From NCBI GenBank assembly GCA_964479045.1, contig CAYZJI010000005.1, positions 98,550-162,549 of the forward strand: 64,000 nt of DNA, read 5' to 3'. Of this stretch, positions 55,271-63,664 are shown piece by piece; the stretch's first letter is position 1, and each line of letters opens with the position of its first letter. The position numbers were made by a program, and so were the translations under genes. This DNA comes from 2-02-FULL-47-50 sp964479045. GTDB lineage: Bacteria > Pseudomonadota > Gammaproteobacteria > Eutrophobiales > Eutrophobiaceae. The notes beneath the pieces were generated by a model, which was not told the DNA's origin, did no database searches, and saw nothing but the letters and a program-made list of their open reading frames with translations.

Positions 55271-55282
55271 CACGCTACCGCC
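55271..55282 (-). promoter_or_regulatory. ops element (RfaH recruitment site) in the manC leader
   Basis: The minus strand reads GGCGGTAGCGTG, a perfect match to the ops core of JUMPstart leaders, 97 bases before the manC ATG and after the regulator stop at 55333. It should be exposed on the non-template strand during transcription of the operon. The rfaH homologue is 0.8 kb upstream. The 159-base leader also holds ATTCAAGTTGAAT at 55253-55265. Confidence 0.88.
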
Positions 55283-55332
55283 CTGCAGCGCCATTCGGCC
55301 CGCATCAAGATGAAACTCTGCCAAAGCGGACG

Positions 55333-55953
55333 CTATCCAGCCTGTTGCTGGTCCTTATTAATCCCCAGAATGGCAGGAATAAAAATCAACTCACGATCCA
55401 TATCAGTGAGCAGTCTTTGATAGATCGAGAGAGGATTGTTTAACTCGGTCACGAGGCAGGCATCAAAGGGGCTGGCATCAGCCAGATCCTGCCAGACAGT
55501 AAAATTCAGAAACCTTGATTGTGTGGAAGACGGATCAAAAATCCCTACGATCTGGATTCGGTGGTCCTGGGAGCGGATAGCTGCGATTTCAGCCAGTTCG
55601 GACACGCCGCAGAAGAGGATCTTCTGGATGTTCTTTTTCTCGCACTCATTAAATATCTGGTTGAATGACCTTGAAGCATTACGGTAAAAATCAAATGAAA
55701 TGCTGAGGTATTTGGCGGTAAGCCGGCTCTTTTCAGCAAATCCCTGAGGGGTGAGGTAGTAGAAATAGCGATTGGCCGGGACCTGCTTGATCTTGACCAG
55801 ACCCTTGCGCACACAGCGCTTGAGATAGGAATTGGCCAGTCCGAGTGCAACCCCCATGTGGTCCGCGAGGTGCCGTTGGGTAACATCATTCTGCTGTTCA
55901 ATAGTTTGCAGAATTTCCAGTGTCAGGGTTTCTTCGCGATCTTGGGCGTTCAT
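55333..55953 (-). CDS. EPS-associated MarR-type winged-helix transcriptional regulator
   Basis: About 206 residues. The N-terminal winged helix (TLEILQTIEQQNDVTQRHLA, ALGLANSYLKRCVRKGLVKI, NRYFYYLTPQGFAEKSRL) matches the EPS-associated MarR-family regulators typically sited at the head of polysaccharide loci. The C-terminal half has a Rossmann-like look (KILFCGVSELAEIAAIR, IVGIFDPSS) and may sense a nucleotide or sugar nucleotide. The ATG at 55953 lies inside a palindrome 10 bases after TATAAT, so the mRNA would be leaderless or nearly so; a TTG at 55983 is less likely. Autoregulation is probable. Confidence 0.88.
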   Translation of the reverse strand: MNAQDREETLTLEILQTIEQQNDVTQRHLADHMGVALGLANSYLKRCVRKGLVKIKQVPANRYFYYLTPQGFAEKSRLTAKYLSISFDFYRNASRSFNQIFNECEKKNIQKILFCGVSELAEIAAIRSQDHRIQIVGIFDPSSTQSRFLNFTVWQDLADASPFDACLVTELNNPLSIYQRLLTDMDRELIFIPAILGINKDQQQAG

Positions 55954-55992
55954 TAAATGAACATTATAAGACACTTTGTTCAAAATATGAAC
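55948..55992 (-). promoter_or_regulatory. Regulator promoter with two GTTCA-N5-TGAAC operators
   Basis: On the minus strand a -10 TATAAT (55963-55968) and -35 TTCATA (55986-55991) are 17 bp apart. Two palindromes of the form GTTCA-N5-TGAAC lie at 55948-55962 (abutting the -10 and covering the start codon) and 55978-55992 (overlapping the -35). Their centres are exactly 30 bp apart, three helical turns. This fits repression by a dimeric winged-helix protein, most simply the regulator itself. The sequence upstream (55993-56040) is very AT-rich. Confidence 0.75.
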
Positions 55993-56088
55993 GTCATAGA
56001 ATTATTTAATTATAAATCAACTACTTAAATATACTTTTTGGCATGGAACTGCCCTGTTTTGGAGCAGACTTGAGGTCCAGCCTGTATG

Positions 56089-56586
56089 TCAGGCAGGTTC
56101 TATCAGGTCAGAATCCAGTTGCACCCCGATGGTTTTTTCCGCGATCTGCAGCAATACGGCCACACGCTGCTTGCCGGTTTTACACTGGAATATGCCCTCG
56201 TAACCTTCCATGGGCCCTTCCGCGATCCTGATCCTGGCGCCCGGCCGGATTTCCTGTGTCTGGAGGGTGTGAATTCCTTCGGTATTCTCCTTTTCCCGCA
56301 GGCTCGCAATCAGTCCGTCCGGAATCCGGGCCGGCACCTGCCCAAACCTCACCAGTGCCGTCACTCCGATGGTGGACCGTATCGGACGCCAGTCGTCCGT
56401 CTCATCACTCAGTCTGATGAACAGATAACGCGGAAACATCGGTTCTACAACACGGACTGCCCTGCCCCTGCGGCGGCGGCGTATTTCCGCCATGGGCAGA
56501 TAAACAACATATCCCTGCCGCTGCAGGTGCTCCCCGGCCAGTTGCTCCTTGCGGCTCTTGGTCTGAATCAGATACCAGCTTTTCAT
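56089..56586 (-). CDS. rfaH: RfaH, NusG-paralogue antitermination and translation factor
   Basis: A 165-residue NusG-like protein, close in length to E. coli RfaH (162). WYLIQTKSRKEQLAGEHLQR starts the NGN domain; EPMFPRYLFIRL, STIGVTALVRFGQVPARIPD and the C-terminal KOW part GARIRIAEGPMEGYEGIF follow RfaH order. RfaH is recruited at ops sites, suppresses Rho-dependent termination and helps load ribosomes on transcripts lacking a Shine-Dalgarno. Here it lies directly upstream of the regulator and the ops-bearing manC leader. Local control of this locus is likely. Confidence 0.93.
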   Translation of the reverse strand: MKSWYLIQTKSRKEQLAGEHLQRQGYVVYLPMAEIRRRRRGRAVRVVEPMFPRYLFIRLSDETDDWRPIRSTIGVTALVRFGQVPARIPDGLIASLREKENTEGIHTLQTQEIRPGARIRIAEGPMEGYEGIFQCKTGKQRVAVLLQIAEKTIGVQLDSDLIEPA

Positions 56587-56650
56587 CAGTATAAATCCAC
56601 GCTTGGGGCGGGTAATTGGGTGTTGTGAGAAAGAATAGTCATCCCATACA

Positions 56651-56830
56651 ATGTCACGTCGCGATAATAATACAAGAACAGGTTTCGCACAGTCCCGGAA
56701 TCCTCTGTTTCAGATGGCTGATTATTGTCCCGTCAGACAGTCAGTTCTTGCACTGTACGCACAGCAGATACAAGCACAGAAACTGGCAACCACACGTGAT
56801 CAACTGAAGCGGCCGCCTGTTACCCGATGA
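56651..56830 (+). CDS. Small 59-residue ORF coupled to the MBOAT gene
   Basis: ATG at 56651 opens a 59-codon frame (MSRRDNNTRTGFAQS at the start, QLKRPPVTR at the end) whose TGA overlaps the MBOAT ATG as ATGA. The peptide is polar and basic with no membrane segment or signal peptide, and has no family I recognise. The overlap and the absence of another frame in this gap argue for a real gene; the weak ribosome-binding site argues against. Confidence 0.45.
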   Translation: MSRRDNNTRTGFAQSRNPLFQMADYCPVRQSVLALYAQQIQAQKLATTRDQLKRPPVTR

Positions 56831-58251
56831 GTTTCACATCTCAAGTATTTCTGGTCTTCATAGGCCTGTTTTTTGTTTTACATCTGTTGACCCTGAAGAA
56901 CAAACAGGTGAACAACGTCATCACGCTGATCGCCAGTTATATTTTCTATGGCTGGTGGGACTGGCGTTTTTTGTCACTGCTGATCATTTCCAGTTATATT
57001 GATTATTACTGTGCCCTGAATCTCGAACCTGAAACCAGGCAGGAGAAGAGGCGTCTCTGGTTGTTCCTCAGCATCGGCTCAAACCTGACGATTCTGGGCT
57101 TCTTCAAATACTTCTCCTTTTTTTACACCTCGGCACAGGCCTTGCTCGATTCCATCGGTGTCACGATCAGTCCACTGACATTGCAAATCGTCCTTCCGGT
57201 AGGCATCAGTTTTTATACATTCCAGAGTCTGAGTTACACAATTGATGTCTATAAGGGAAAACTGCGTCCCACAAGATCTCTGATTGAGTTTCTGACATTC
57301 GTTGCCTTTTTTCCACAACTGGTTGCGGGGCCGATTGAACGCGCTACCCATCTGCTACCGCAGTTCTCAAGGTGCCGTGAATTCAATTTACAACTGGCCA
57401 CAGATGGTTTCAGACAAATCCTGTGGGGGTTCTTCAAGAAGATGGTGATTGCAGACAATCTCGCCATGTTTGTTGATCCGGTATACGCCAACCCACAGAA
57501 CTACTCTGGCCCCCAACTGTTTGTGGCAACAGTCTTTTTCGGCTTTCAGATCTACTGTGATTTTTCGGCCTATTCAGACATCGCCATAGGCCTCGGGAAA
57601 ATACTGGGCGTGGAAATCAATATGAATTTCAGGAGCCCCTATCTCTCGCGTAATATCCAGGAATTCTGGAGAAGATGGCATATCTCACTTAATACCTGGT
57701 TCCGTGACTACATCTACACCCCCTTGGGCGGATCGCATGCATCCAGATTTTTAACCCTGAGAAATATTTTTATTGTGTTCATGATCTCAGGGCTCTGGCA
57801 TGGCGCCAAATGGACGTATGTACTCTGGGGCCTTTACCATGCCATTGTGTATATCGGCTACGTGCTCATCGCACCCACGTTGCATATATGGACTGTGCGA
57901 TTTAACCAGATAGCCGTGCAGTCCTGCTCAATACTGATTACTTTCATAACGGTGATTTCAGGCTGGGTACTCTTCAGGGCAGAATCACTTCAGGATGCCA
58001 TCTATATCTATGGTCACATGTTTTCCATTTTTGATTCGAAAAAAACTGTTTTCACTAATTTCAATCTGACTATGACAGTTTTGATCATACTGCTGTTGGT
58101 TGTTGAATTCCTGTCCCGTCGACACGATCATCCGTTGAAGCTGGAACGCTTACCCGCGCCAGCCCGCTGGTCCATATACCTTTCCATGCTGTTTGTGTTT
58201 GCCATATTCGGTGCCAACAACAAACAGGCCTTTATCTATTTCCAGTTTTGA
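56827..58251 (+). CDS. MBOAT family membrane O-acyltransferase (second copy)
   Basis: A 474-residue MBOAT protein: VGISFYTFQSLSYTIDVYKG, FFPQLVAGPIERATHLLPQF, FWRRWHISLNTWFRDYIYTP and GLWHGAKW with the catalytic His near residue 325. It shares the template of the MBOAT at 23263 (both end in FIYFQF) but is transcribed from the opposite strand outside the main operon. AlgI/DltB-like acyl transfer to an exported polymer is the expected role. It is coupled to the ORF before it and 3 bp from the SGNH-like gene after it. Confidence 0.92.
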   Translation: MSFTSQVFLVFIGLFFVLHLLTLKNKQVNNVITLIASYIFYGWWDWRFLSLLIISSYIDYYCALNLEPETRQEKRRLWLFLSIGSNLTILGFFKYFSFFYTSAQALLDSIGVTISPLTLQIVLPVGISFYTFQSLSYTIDVYKGKLRPTRSLIEFLTFVAFFPQLVAGPIERATHLLPQFSRCREFNLQLATDGFRQILWGFFKKMVIADNLAMFVDPVYANPQNYSGPQLFVATVFFGFQIYCDFSAYSDIAIGLGKILGVEINMNFRSPYLSRNIQEFWRRWHISLNTWFRDYIYTPLGGSHASRFLTLRNIFIVFMISGLWHGAKWTYVLWGLYHAIVYIGYVLIAPTLHIWTVRFNQIAVQSCSILITFITVISGWVLFRAESLQDAIYIYGHMFSIFDSKKTVFTNFNLTMTVLIILLLVVEFLSRRHDHPLKLERLPAPARWSIYLSMLFVFAIFGANNKQAFIYFQF

Positions 58252-58254
58252 CCC

Positions 58255-59235
58255 ATGACTCTTCGACAGCAAATACCTGAAAAACCACTGGCTGTGATAT
58301 TGCTGGCTGCTTTCATCGCCGCTGCCGCATTACTGGACATGTTTTTTGTCCATTTCCGCCTCGAACAGCAGAATTTTGAAAAAACCCGTCTGTTAAAAGT
58401 TGCGGCATATCAAAAAGCCCTTGCCTCTGAAGAAAATTATGACACCTGGTTTGTCGGCAGTTCGCGTACCAATCTGGGCATCAATACATTCATTTTTGAC
58501 AAAATGGCAGATACACATTCATTCAATGCCGGAATCAACGGCTATGCCCCCGTAAACCTTGGGCTTGAGGTCATCGAAGAGATCGTAACCACAAAAAAAC
58601 CCGAACGGATATTTTATGCCATAGACAGTTGGAGCCTGAGCAGCATCAGAAGGAACAGAAAAATAATTGACGCACCGGAGAGTTTCAAACAAATGTTCAG
58701 TTTCATGAACAGCTATCAGAACAGGAACCTGTTTCTTTACTGGGCTGAAAAATTGCTTGCCGGTCACTGGATACGGCCGGCAGATGTATTTTTACTGAAT
58801 TTAAGAGACCAGGGACGGGTCGTTGAATACGAAGCCCGCATCGTTCATGATCATGGTCATACTGAGGTATTCGGAGTGGCCAATCCTGCCTGGAAATCAT
58901 TCTTTCGTGATTTCAAACCGCTGCCTGATCAACTGGCCAATCTTGAGAAAATTATCCACCTCTGTCGTAACCACAGTGTGGAACTGGTATTTATTCATCT
59001 GCCAGAATATGAATATATCGTTGAACAGTTTCCATCACGTTATGAAAAATTTAACGCCTTCATGACAAAAATTGCGGCAGAAAACCATCTCCATTTTATT
59101 GATTTTACCTACACAGATAATTTTCCGGATGATGATATTTCGATGTTTTTTGATTCACATCATCTGAATTCAGCCGGCGCGTACTACTACAGTAAACTGC
59201 TTGCCGGCCACTGGCTGGAACCGGCCGGCAAGTAG
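58255..59235 (+). CDS. SGNH-like membrane-anchored protein, partner of the MBOAT
   Basis: A 326-residue protein with one N-terminal membrane segment (ILLAAFIAAAALLDMFFV) and a periplasmic domain. WFVGSSRTNLGIN stands at the position of the SGNH nucleophile block and FFDSHHLNSAGAYYY at that of the Asp-x-x-His block. The first motif is GSS rather than GDS, as in some DltD- and AlgX-related proteins. With the adjacent MBOAT it forms a second O-acylation pair. It converges with cysC; the gap is 15 bp. Confidence 0.75.
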   Translation: MTLRQQIPEKPLAVILLAAFIAAAALLDMFFVHFRLEQQNFEKTRLLKVAAYQKALASEENYDTWFVGSSRTNLGINTFIFDKMADTHSFNAGINGYAPVNLGLEVIEEIVTTKKPERIFYAIDSWSLSSIRRNRKIIDAPESFKQMFSFMNSYQNRNLFLYWAEKLLAGHWIRPADVFLLNLRDQGRVVEYEARIVHDHGHTEVFGVANPAWKSFFRDFKPLPDQLANLEKIIHLCRNHSVELVFIHLPEYEYIVEQFPSRYEKFNAFMTKIAAENHLHFIDFTYTDNFPDDDISMFFDSHHLNSAGAYYYSKLLAGHWLEPAGK

Positions 59236-59250
59236 TTCTGCCAGCAATCC

Positions 59251-59862
59251 TTACTGGATGATGTTCCTGGCCTTGAGAAAGGCCATCAGTTGTTCCACAC
59301 AATCTTCGATCGGGCGGTTTCCGGTTTCTAGAACCAGTTCCGGGTTCTTCGGCTCCTCATACGGTGAGGATATGCCGGTAAATTCCGGAATCTGACCGGC
59401 GCGCGCTTTCTTGTAAAGCCCCTTCGGATCACGCTGTTCGCATACATCCAGAGATGCCTTGCAATAGATTTCAATAAAGTCGCCATCCTTCACCAGTTCA
59501 CGGACAATCTGCCGGTCTTTTATGAAGGGAGAAATGAATGCCGTCATCACCACGATGCCTGCATCCAGCATGAGTTTGCTGACTTCACCAATGCGGCGGA
59601 TGTTTTCAGTCCTGTCGGCGTCGGAAAATCCAAGGTCCTTGCACAGACCTTTGCGGATATTGTCACCATCCAGTACATAAGTGCGGATGCCGTGCTTGTG
59701 CAGGTAGTCCTCGACAGCATGTGCCAGAGTGGATTTCCCGGCGCCTGACAGGCCGGTAAACCAGAGGATGGCACTCTTGTGCCGGTTGAGTTTTTCACGA
59801 TCAGCGCGATACACAGTCGGTTCATGCCAGACAGTATTTTGATTGGTAATTTTATCTTTCAT
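59251..59862 (-). CDS. cysC: Adenylylsulfate (APS) kinase
   Basis: A 203-residue APS kinase: P-loop GLSGAGKST (37-45), LDGDNIRKGLCKDLGFS, DRTENIRRIGEVSKLM and FISPF are textbook CysC features. It phosphorylates adenylyl sulfate to PAPS. There is no cysD/cysN in the window, so it is not part of a sulfate-assimilation operon. Three PAPS sulfotransferases (9049, 12303, 24721) in the neighbouring operon are the likely consumers. Confidence 0.96.
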   Translation of the reverse strand: MKDKITNQNTVWHEPTVYRADREKLNRHKSAILWFTGLSGAGKSTLAHAVEDYLHKHGIRTYVLDGDNIRKGLCKDLGFSDADRTENIRRIGEVSKLMLDAGIVVMTAFISPFIKDRQIVRELVKDGDFIEIYCKASLDVCEQRDPKGLYKKARAGQIPEFTGISSPYEEPKNPELVLETGNRPIEDCVEQLMAFLKARNIIQ

Positions 59863-59944
59863 TGTTATCTGCTACAGGTTAAGGTGGATAATTTGAAATC
59901 CGGGATTACAAAGCGTGCGCAAGTCTAGCATGAAATGACGGACT

Positions 59945-59963
59945 GAAAAGGCCGTTAACGGCC
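59945..59963 (-). terminator. Rho-independent terminator overlapping the UDP-glucose dehydrogenase stop
   Basis: GGCCG-TTAA-CGGCC (59950-59963) on the minus strand is followed by TTTT, with the stop codon TAA in the loop. A compact intrinsic terminator closing the dehydrogenase/epimerase transcript. Confidence 0.7.
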
Positions 59964-61259
59964 TACACTGAAATAGTCGAATCCGGCCCGAACCATCTGC
60001 TCGGACTCATACACATTACGCAAATCGATAAATGCATTGCCCTGCATGATGCTTCTGACCTGTTCTAAATCCAGGGCACGGTAGACGTTCCATTCCGTCA
60101 TCAGCACCACGGCATCTGCACCTTTGACGGTTTCATAAATGTCATCGAAATATTTCACCTGCGGCGGCAGCATGTGTTTTGCTTCCTTCATGCCCTGCGG
60201 ATCATGGGCATGAATGATGGCGCCGTTCTCAATCAGCTTGGGCAGTATGGCGAGCGAGGGGGCGTCCCGCATGTCATCCGTTTCCGGTTTGAAGGTAAGA
60301 CCCAGTATCGCGAGCTTCTTGCCAGATTCGCTGCCGCCAACAGCGTTGCGAATCTTGCTGATCATGCGTGCCTTTTGTGCATCATTTACTTCAATCACCG
60401 CTTCAACAATACGACTGGACACGCCATGTTCCTGTGCAATTCTGACCAGGGCCTTGGTGTCCTTGGGGAAACAGGAGCCACCGAAACCGGGGCCCGGATG
60501 CAGGAATTTACGGCCTATGCGTCCATCCAGCCCCATACCCTTGGATACGGCATGCACATCAGCGCCGACTTTTTCACAGAGCATGGAAATTTCATTGATG
60601 AAACTGATCTTGGTCGCAAGAAATGCATTGGAAGCATATTTGATCAATTCTGCAGTTTCCAGCGTCGTGACGAGTATCGGTGTTTCGATCAGGTTCAGCG
60701 GGCGGTAGAGCTGTTTGAGTAATGCGGTGGCCCGTTCACTCTCGACACCTATCACCACGCGATCCGGACGCATGAAATCCGATATGGCGGCGCCCTCGCG
60801 CAGGAATTCCGGATTGGATGCAACATCAAAATCAGCCTTCGGATTGGTCTCAGCGATAATCCGTTTGACGTTCCGGGCGGTGCCCACCGGGACAGTGGAT
60901 TTATCTACAATCACCGTATATCCGGAAAGATAGGGTGCAATGTCCCGTGCCGCCTGATAGACATAACTTAAATCCGCATGGCCGTCGCCGCGACGGGTGG
61001 GTGTGCCTACGGCGATGAACACCAGATCAGCTTCTCCGATTACACTCGAATAAGTGGACGTAAAAGACAACCGGCCCTGTTTGCTGTTTTTCTCCACCAG
61101 TGCATCAAGTCCCGGCTCATAGATCGGGATCACGCCGTTATTAAGTGCATCAATCTTGCCTTGATCGATATCAATGCAGGTTACGTTGGTGCCGAATTCG
61201 GCGAAGCAGGCGCCCGATACCAGACCTACGTATCCGGAACCGATAATGGCAATATTCAT
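59955..61259 (-). CDS. ugd: UDP-glucose 6-dehydrogenase
   Basis: A 434-residue dehydrogenase oxidising UDP-glucose twice to UDP-glucuronate with NAD. IAIIGSGYVGLVSGACFAEF at the N-terminus, KSTVPVGT and the catalytic cysteine C263 in GFGGSCFPKD mark the Ugd branch. Length normal. It follows the TviB-like gene by 8 bp and ends in a terminator. Its substrate comes from GalU (2195); its product goes to the 4-epimerase at 62557. Confidence 0.94.
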   Translation of the reverse strand: MNIAIIGSGYVGLVSGACFAEFGTNVTCIDIDQGKIDALNNGVIPIYEPGLDALVEKNSKQGRLSFTSTYSSVIGEADLVFIAVGTPTRRGDGHADLSYVYQAARDIAPYLSGYTVIVDKSTVPVGTARNVKRIIAETNPKADFDVASNPEFLREGAAISDFMRPDRVVIGVESERATALLKQLYRPLNLIETPILVTTLETAELIKYASNAFLATKISFINEISMLCEKVGADVHAVSKGMGLDGRIGRKFLHPGPGFGGSCFPKDTKALVRIAQEHGVSSRIVEAVIEVNDAQKARMISKIRNAVGGSESGKKLAILGLTFKPETDDMRDAPSLAILPKLIENGAIIHAHDPQGMKEAKHMLPPQVKYFDDIYETVKGADAVVLMTEWNVYRALDLEQVRSIMQGNAFIDLRNVYESEQMVRAGFDYFSVGR

Positions 61260-61267
61260 GGGTTATC

Positions 61268-62551
61268 CTATAAACGTTCGTGTTTTATTCCTGCAGGTAC
61301 GGATTCACGCGGCAGTACGGCTTTCACATCAAACACAATACCCTGCTGGTTCTTCAACAATCGCATTATCAGCGGCCATCCCTGTTCAAGGTATTCAGCA
61401 TGGGCCACCGCCAGGATCACACCATCAGCCTTGACCAGCTCATTGAGACCGGTGAGTGTCAGGCCATACTCTGTCCGGGCATCGTCAGAATCAGCCGCCA
61501 CATCATTCACCTGAACCTTGACCCCGAAGCTCTTCAGTTCATTAATAATATCTATCACCCGGGTATTACGCAGGTCCGGCACATTTTCCTTGAATGTCAG
61601 GCCAAGGATGGTCACGACTGCGCCCCGCACACTGCAACCGTTATGAATCAGTTGCTTGACCACGCGGTTGGCCACGTAGGTCCCCATACCATCATTAATG
61701 CTTCTTCCTGACAATATCACCTGCGGGATATAACCAACGGCGACCGCCTTGTGGGTGAGATAATACGGATCCACTCCGATGCAATGGCCACCGACCAGGC
61801 CCGGCCTGAACTTCAGAAAATTCCATTTCGTTCCCGCCGCTTCCAGCACTTCATGCGTATCAATACCTAGCTTGTTAAAGATCAACACCAGCTCATTCAT
61901 CAGTGCAATGTTCAAATCCCGCTGGGTATTTTCGATGACCTTGGCCGCTTCGGCCACCCTGATGCTGGCCGCACAGTGGAGTCCTGCCTTAACCACGCTC
62001 GTATACACTTCAGCAATAATTTGCAGGGTTGTTTGATCCTGCGCGGACACAATTTTTACGGTGTTCTCCAATGTATGTTCACGATCACCCGGGTTGATCC
62101 GTTCGGGTGAATAGCCCAGGAAAAAATCCCTGCCCGCTTTCAGGCCTGAACAAGATTCGAGGATTGGCAGACAATCCTCCTCGGTTGCGCCCGGATAAAC
62201 CGTTGATTCATACACGACAATATCACCTTGCTTGAGAGCGTTGCCGACCGTTGTGGATGCGGACATCAACGGCCCAAGATCCGGTTGCCGGGCCTGATTC
62301 ACCGGCGTGGGTACGGCAATAATATGGAAATCCGCAGATCGGATATCCTCAGCATTGCCGGTAAACCGGATATCGGATTTTTTCAACTGCTCATGCGAAA
62401 CAACTTTTGAGTTGTCCTCATGATTTACCAGTTCCGCAATTCGCTTGTGATCATTATCAAACCCTATGACCTGGCGTTGCATTCCAAATGCCACGGCCAA
62501 AGGCAGGCCGACATATCCCAGACCGGTGACGGAAATTTTCCGATTATGCAT
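61268..62551 (-). CDS. UDP-N-acetylhexosamine 6-dehydrogenase (TviB/WbpA/WbpO type)
   Basis: About 427 residues of the UDP-sugar dehydrogenase superfamily: ISVTGLGYVGLPLAVAFG, YESTVYPGATEEDCLP and FRPGLVGGHCIGVDPYYL with catalytic C257. The FRPGLVGGHCIG string marks the UDP-GlcNAc/UDP-GalNAc branch (TviB, WbpO) rather than Ugd. It yields a UDP-N-acetylhexosaminuronic acid. The ATG at 62551 follows the epimerase stop by 5 bases; the longer frame from 62587 would overlap. Confidence 0.9.
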   Translation of the reverse strand: MHNRKISVTGLGYVGLPLAVAFGMQRQVIGFDNDHKRIAELVNHEDNSKVVSHEQLKKSDIRFTGNAEDIRSADFHIIAVPTPVNQARQPDLGPLMSASTTVGNALKQGDIVVYESTVYPGATEEDCLPILESCSGLKAGRDFFLGYSPERINPGDREHTLENTVKIVSAQDQTTLQIIAEVYTSVVKAGLHCAASIRVAEAAKVIENTQRDLNIALMNELVLIFNKLGIDTHEVLEAAGTKWNFLKFRPGLVGGHCIGVDPYYLTHKAVAVGYIPQVILSGRSINDGMGTYVANRVVKQLIHNGCSVRGAVVTILGLTFKENVPDLRNTRVIDIINELKSFGVKVQVNDVAADSDDARTEYGLTLTGLNELVKADGVILAVAHAEYLEQGWPLIMRLLKNQQGIVFDVKAVLPRESVPAGIKHERL

Positions 62552-62556
62552 GGTGG

Positions 62557-63546
62557 TTATTTGACCTTGTAGTAATCCTTGAACCACTTACAAAAATTGT
62601 TCAGCCCGGTAGCGATGGATATTTGAGGAGAATAACCAAAATCTTTTTCCGTTTGGGTAATATCTGCAAAGGTTTCATCCACATCACCTGGCTGCCTTGG
62701 CAAGAGTATTTTTTCTGCTTTTTTCCCCAGTTCCTGCTCCAGGATTTCCACAAACTCCGTCAGTTCCACCGGTTGTCCCCGGCCCAGATTATACAATGAA
62801 TAAGCGTGATCCCCAGCACCCCCGGCAGCAGTCTTTGAACTGGTGACATCCAGCACACGGACCACCCCGTCGACAATATCATCAATATAGGTAAAGTCGC
62901 GCCGGTGATTGCCCTGATTGTAAATTTCTATCGGTTTGCCCGCGATAATATGCTGCGCGAATTTGAAATAGGCCATGTCCGGCCTGCCCCACGGACCATA
63001 GACTGTAAAAAAACGCAGCCCCGTTGTCCTGATTCCAAACAGATGACTGTAGACATGTGCAAACAATTCATTTGATTTTTTCGTGGCGGCATAAAGTGAA
63101 ACAGGATAATCAACATTATCCTCTATCGACAATGGCAATTTGTAGCTGTCCCCATAGACTGAACTGGAAGAGCCATATATCAGATTGCCAATTTTGCAGT
63201 TTCTGCACGCTTCCAGAATATTCATGAATGCAACAATATTTGCATCGATATACGCATGTGGGTTTTCCAGTGAATAACGGACTCCGGCCTGCGCTGCCAG
63301 ATGGATGACCTGCTCCGGCTTTTCATTTTTGAACAGTTCAGCCGTGCCGGCCCGGTCGGCCAGATCAAGTTTATGAAATGAAAATGCCTTGTACGGCAAC
63401 AACTGATCCAGACGCGCCTGCTTCAGTGAAATATCATAATAGGTATTAAGATTATCAACGCCGATAACCGAATCACCCCGGCTGAGCAGCCGTTTGACCA
63501 CATGAAAGCCGATGAATCCGGCGGCCCCGGTAAGCAGGATTTTCAT
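62557..63546 (-). CDS. UDP-glucuronate 4-epimerase-like enzyme
   Basis: A 329-residue extended SDR: ILLTGAAGFIGFHVVKRLL, HLAAQAGVRYSLENP, YGSSSSVYGD and the catalytic SLYAATKKSNELFAH, with TGLRFFTVYGPWGRPDMA. These match Cap1J/LpsL-type epimerases, which interconvert UDP-glucuronate and UDP-galacturonate. It leads a three-gene uronic-acid module with the two dehydrogenases. The ATG at 63546 starts directly at the Rossmann strand, so the extension to 63615 is discarded. Confidence 0.9.
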   Translation of the reverse strand: MKILLTGAAGFIGFHVVKRLLSRGDSVIGVDNLNTYYDISLKQARLDQLLPYKAFSFHKLDLADRAGTAELFKNEKPEQVIHLAAQAGVRYSLENPHAYIDANIVAFMNILEACRNCKIGNLIYGSSSSVYGDSYKLPLSIEDNVDYPVSLYAATKKSNELFAHVYSHLFGIRTTGLRFFTVYGPWGRPDMAYFKFAQHIIAGKPIEIYNQGNHRRDFTYIDDIVDGVVRVLDVTSSKTAAGGAGDHAYSLYNLGRGQPVELTEFVEILEQELGKKAEKILLPRQPGDVDETFADITQTEKDFGYSPQISIATGLNNFCKWFKDYYKVK

Positions 63547-63664
63547 TTGAATTATTGAGTGAGATTGTCTGAAATCAGGCGGAAAAGTATACGTTATTCC
63601 CACCCTTCCCGTCATGCCACTACCGGGCCGGGCTGTGGGTCAATTTGTCATTTCTATACTTCTG

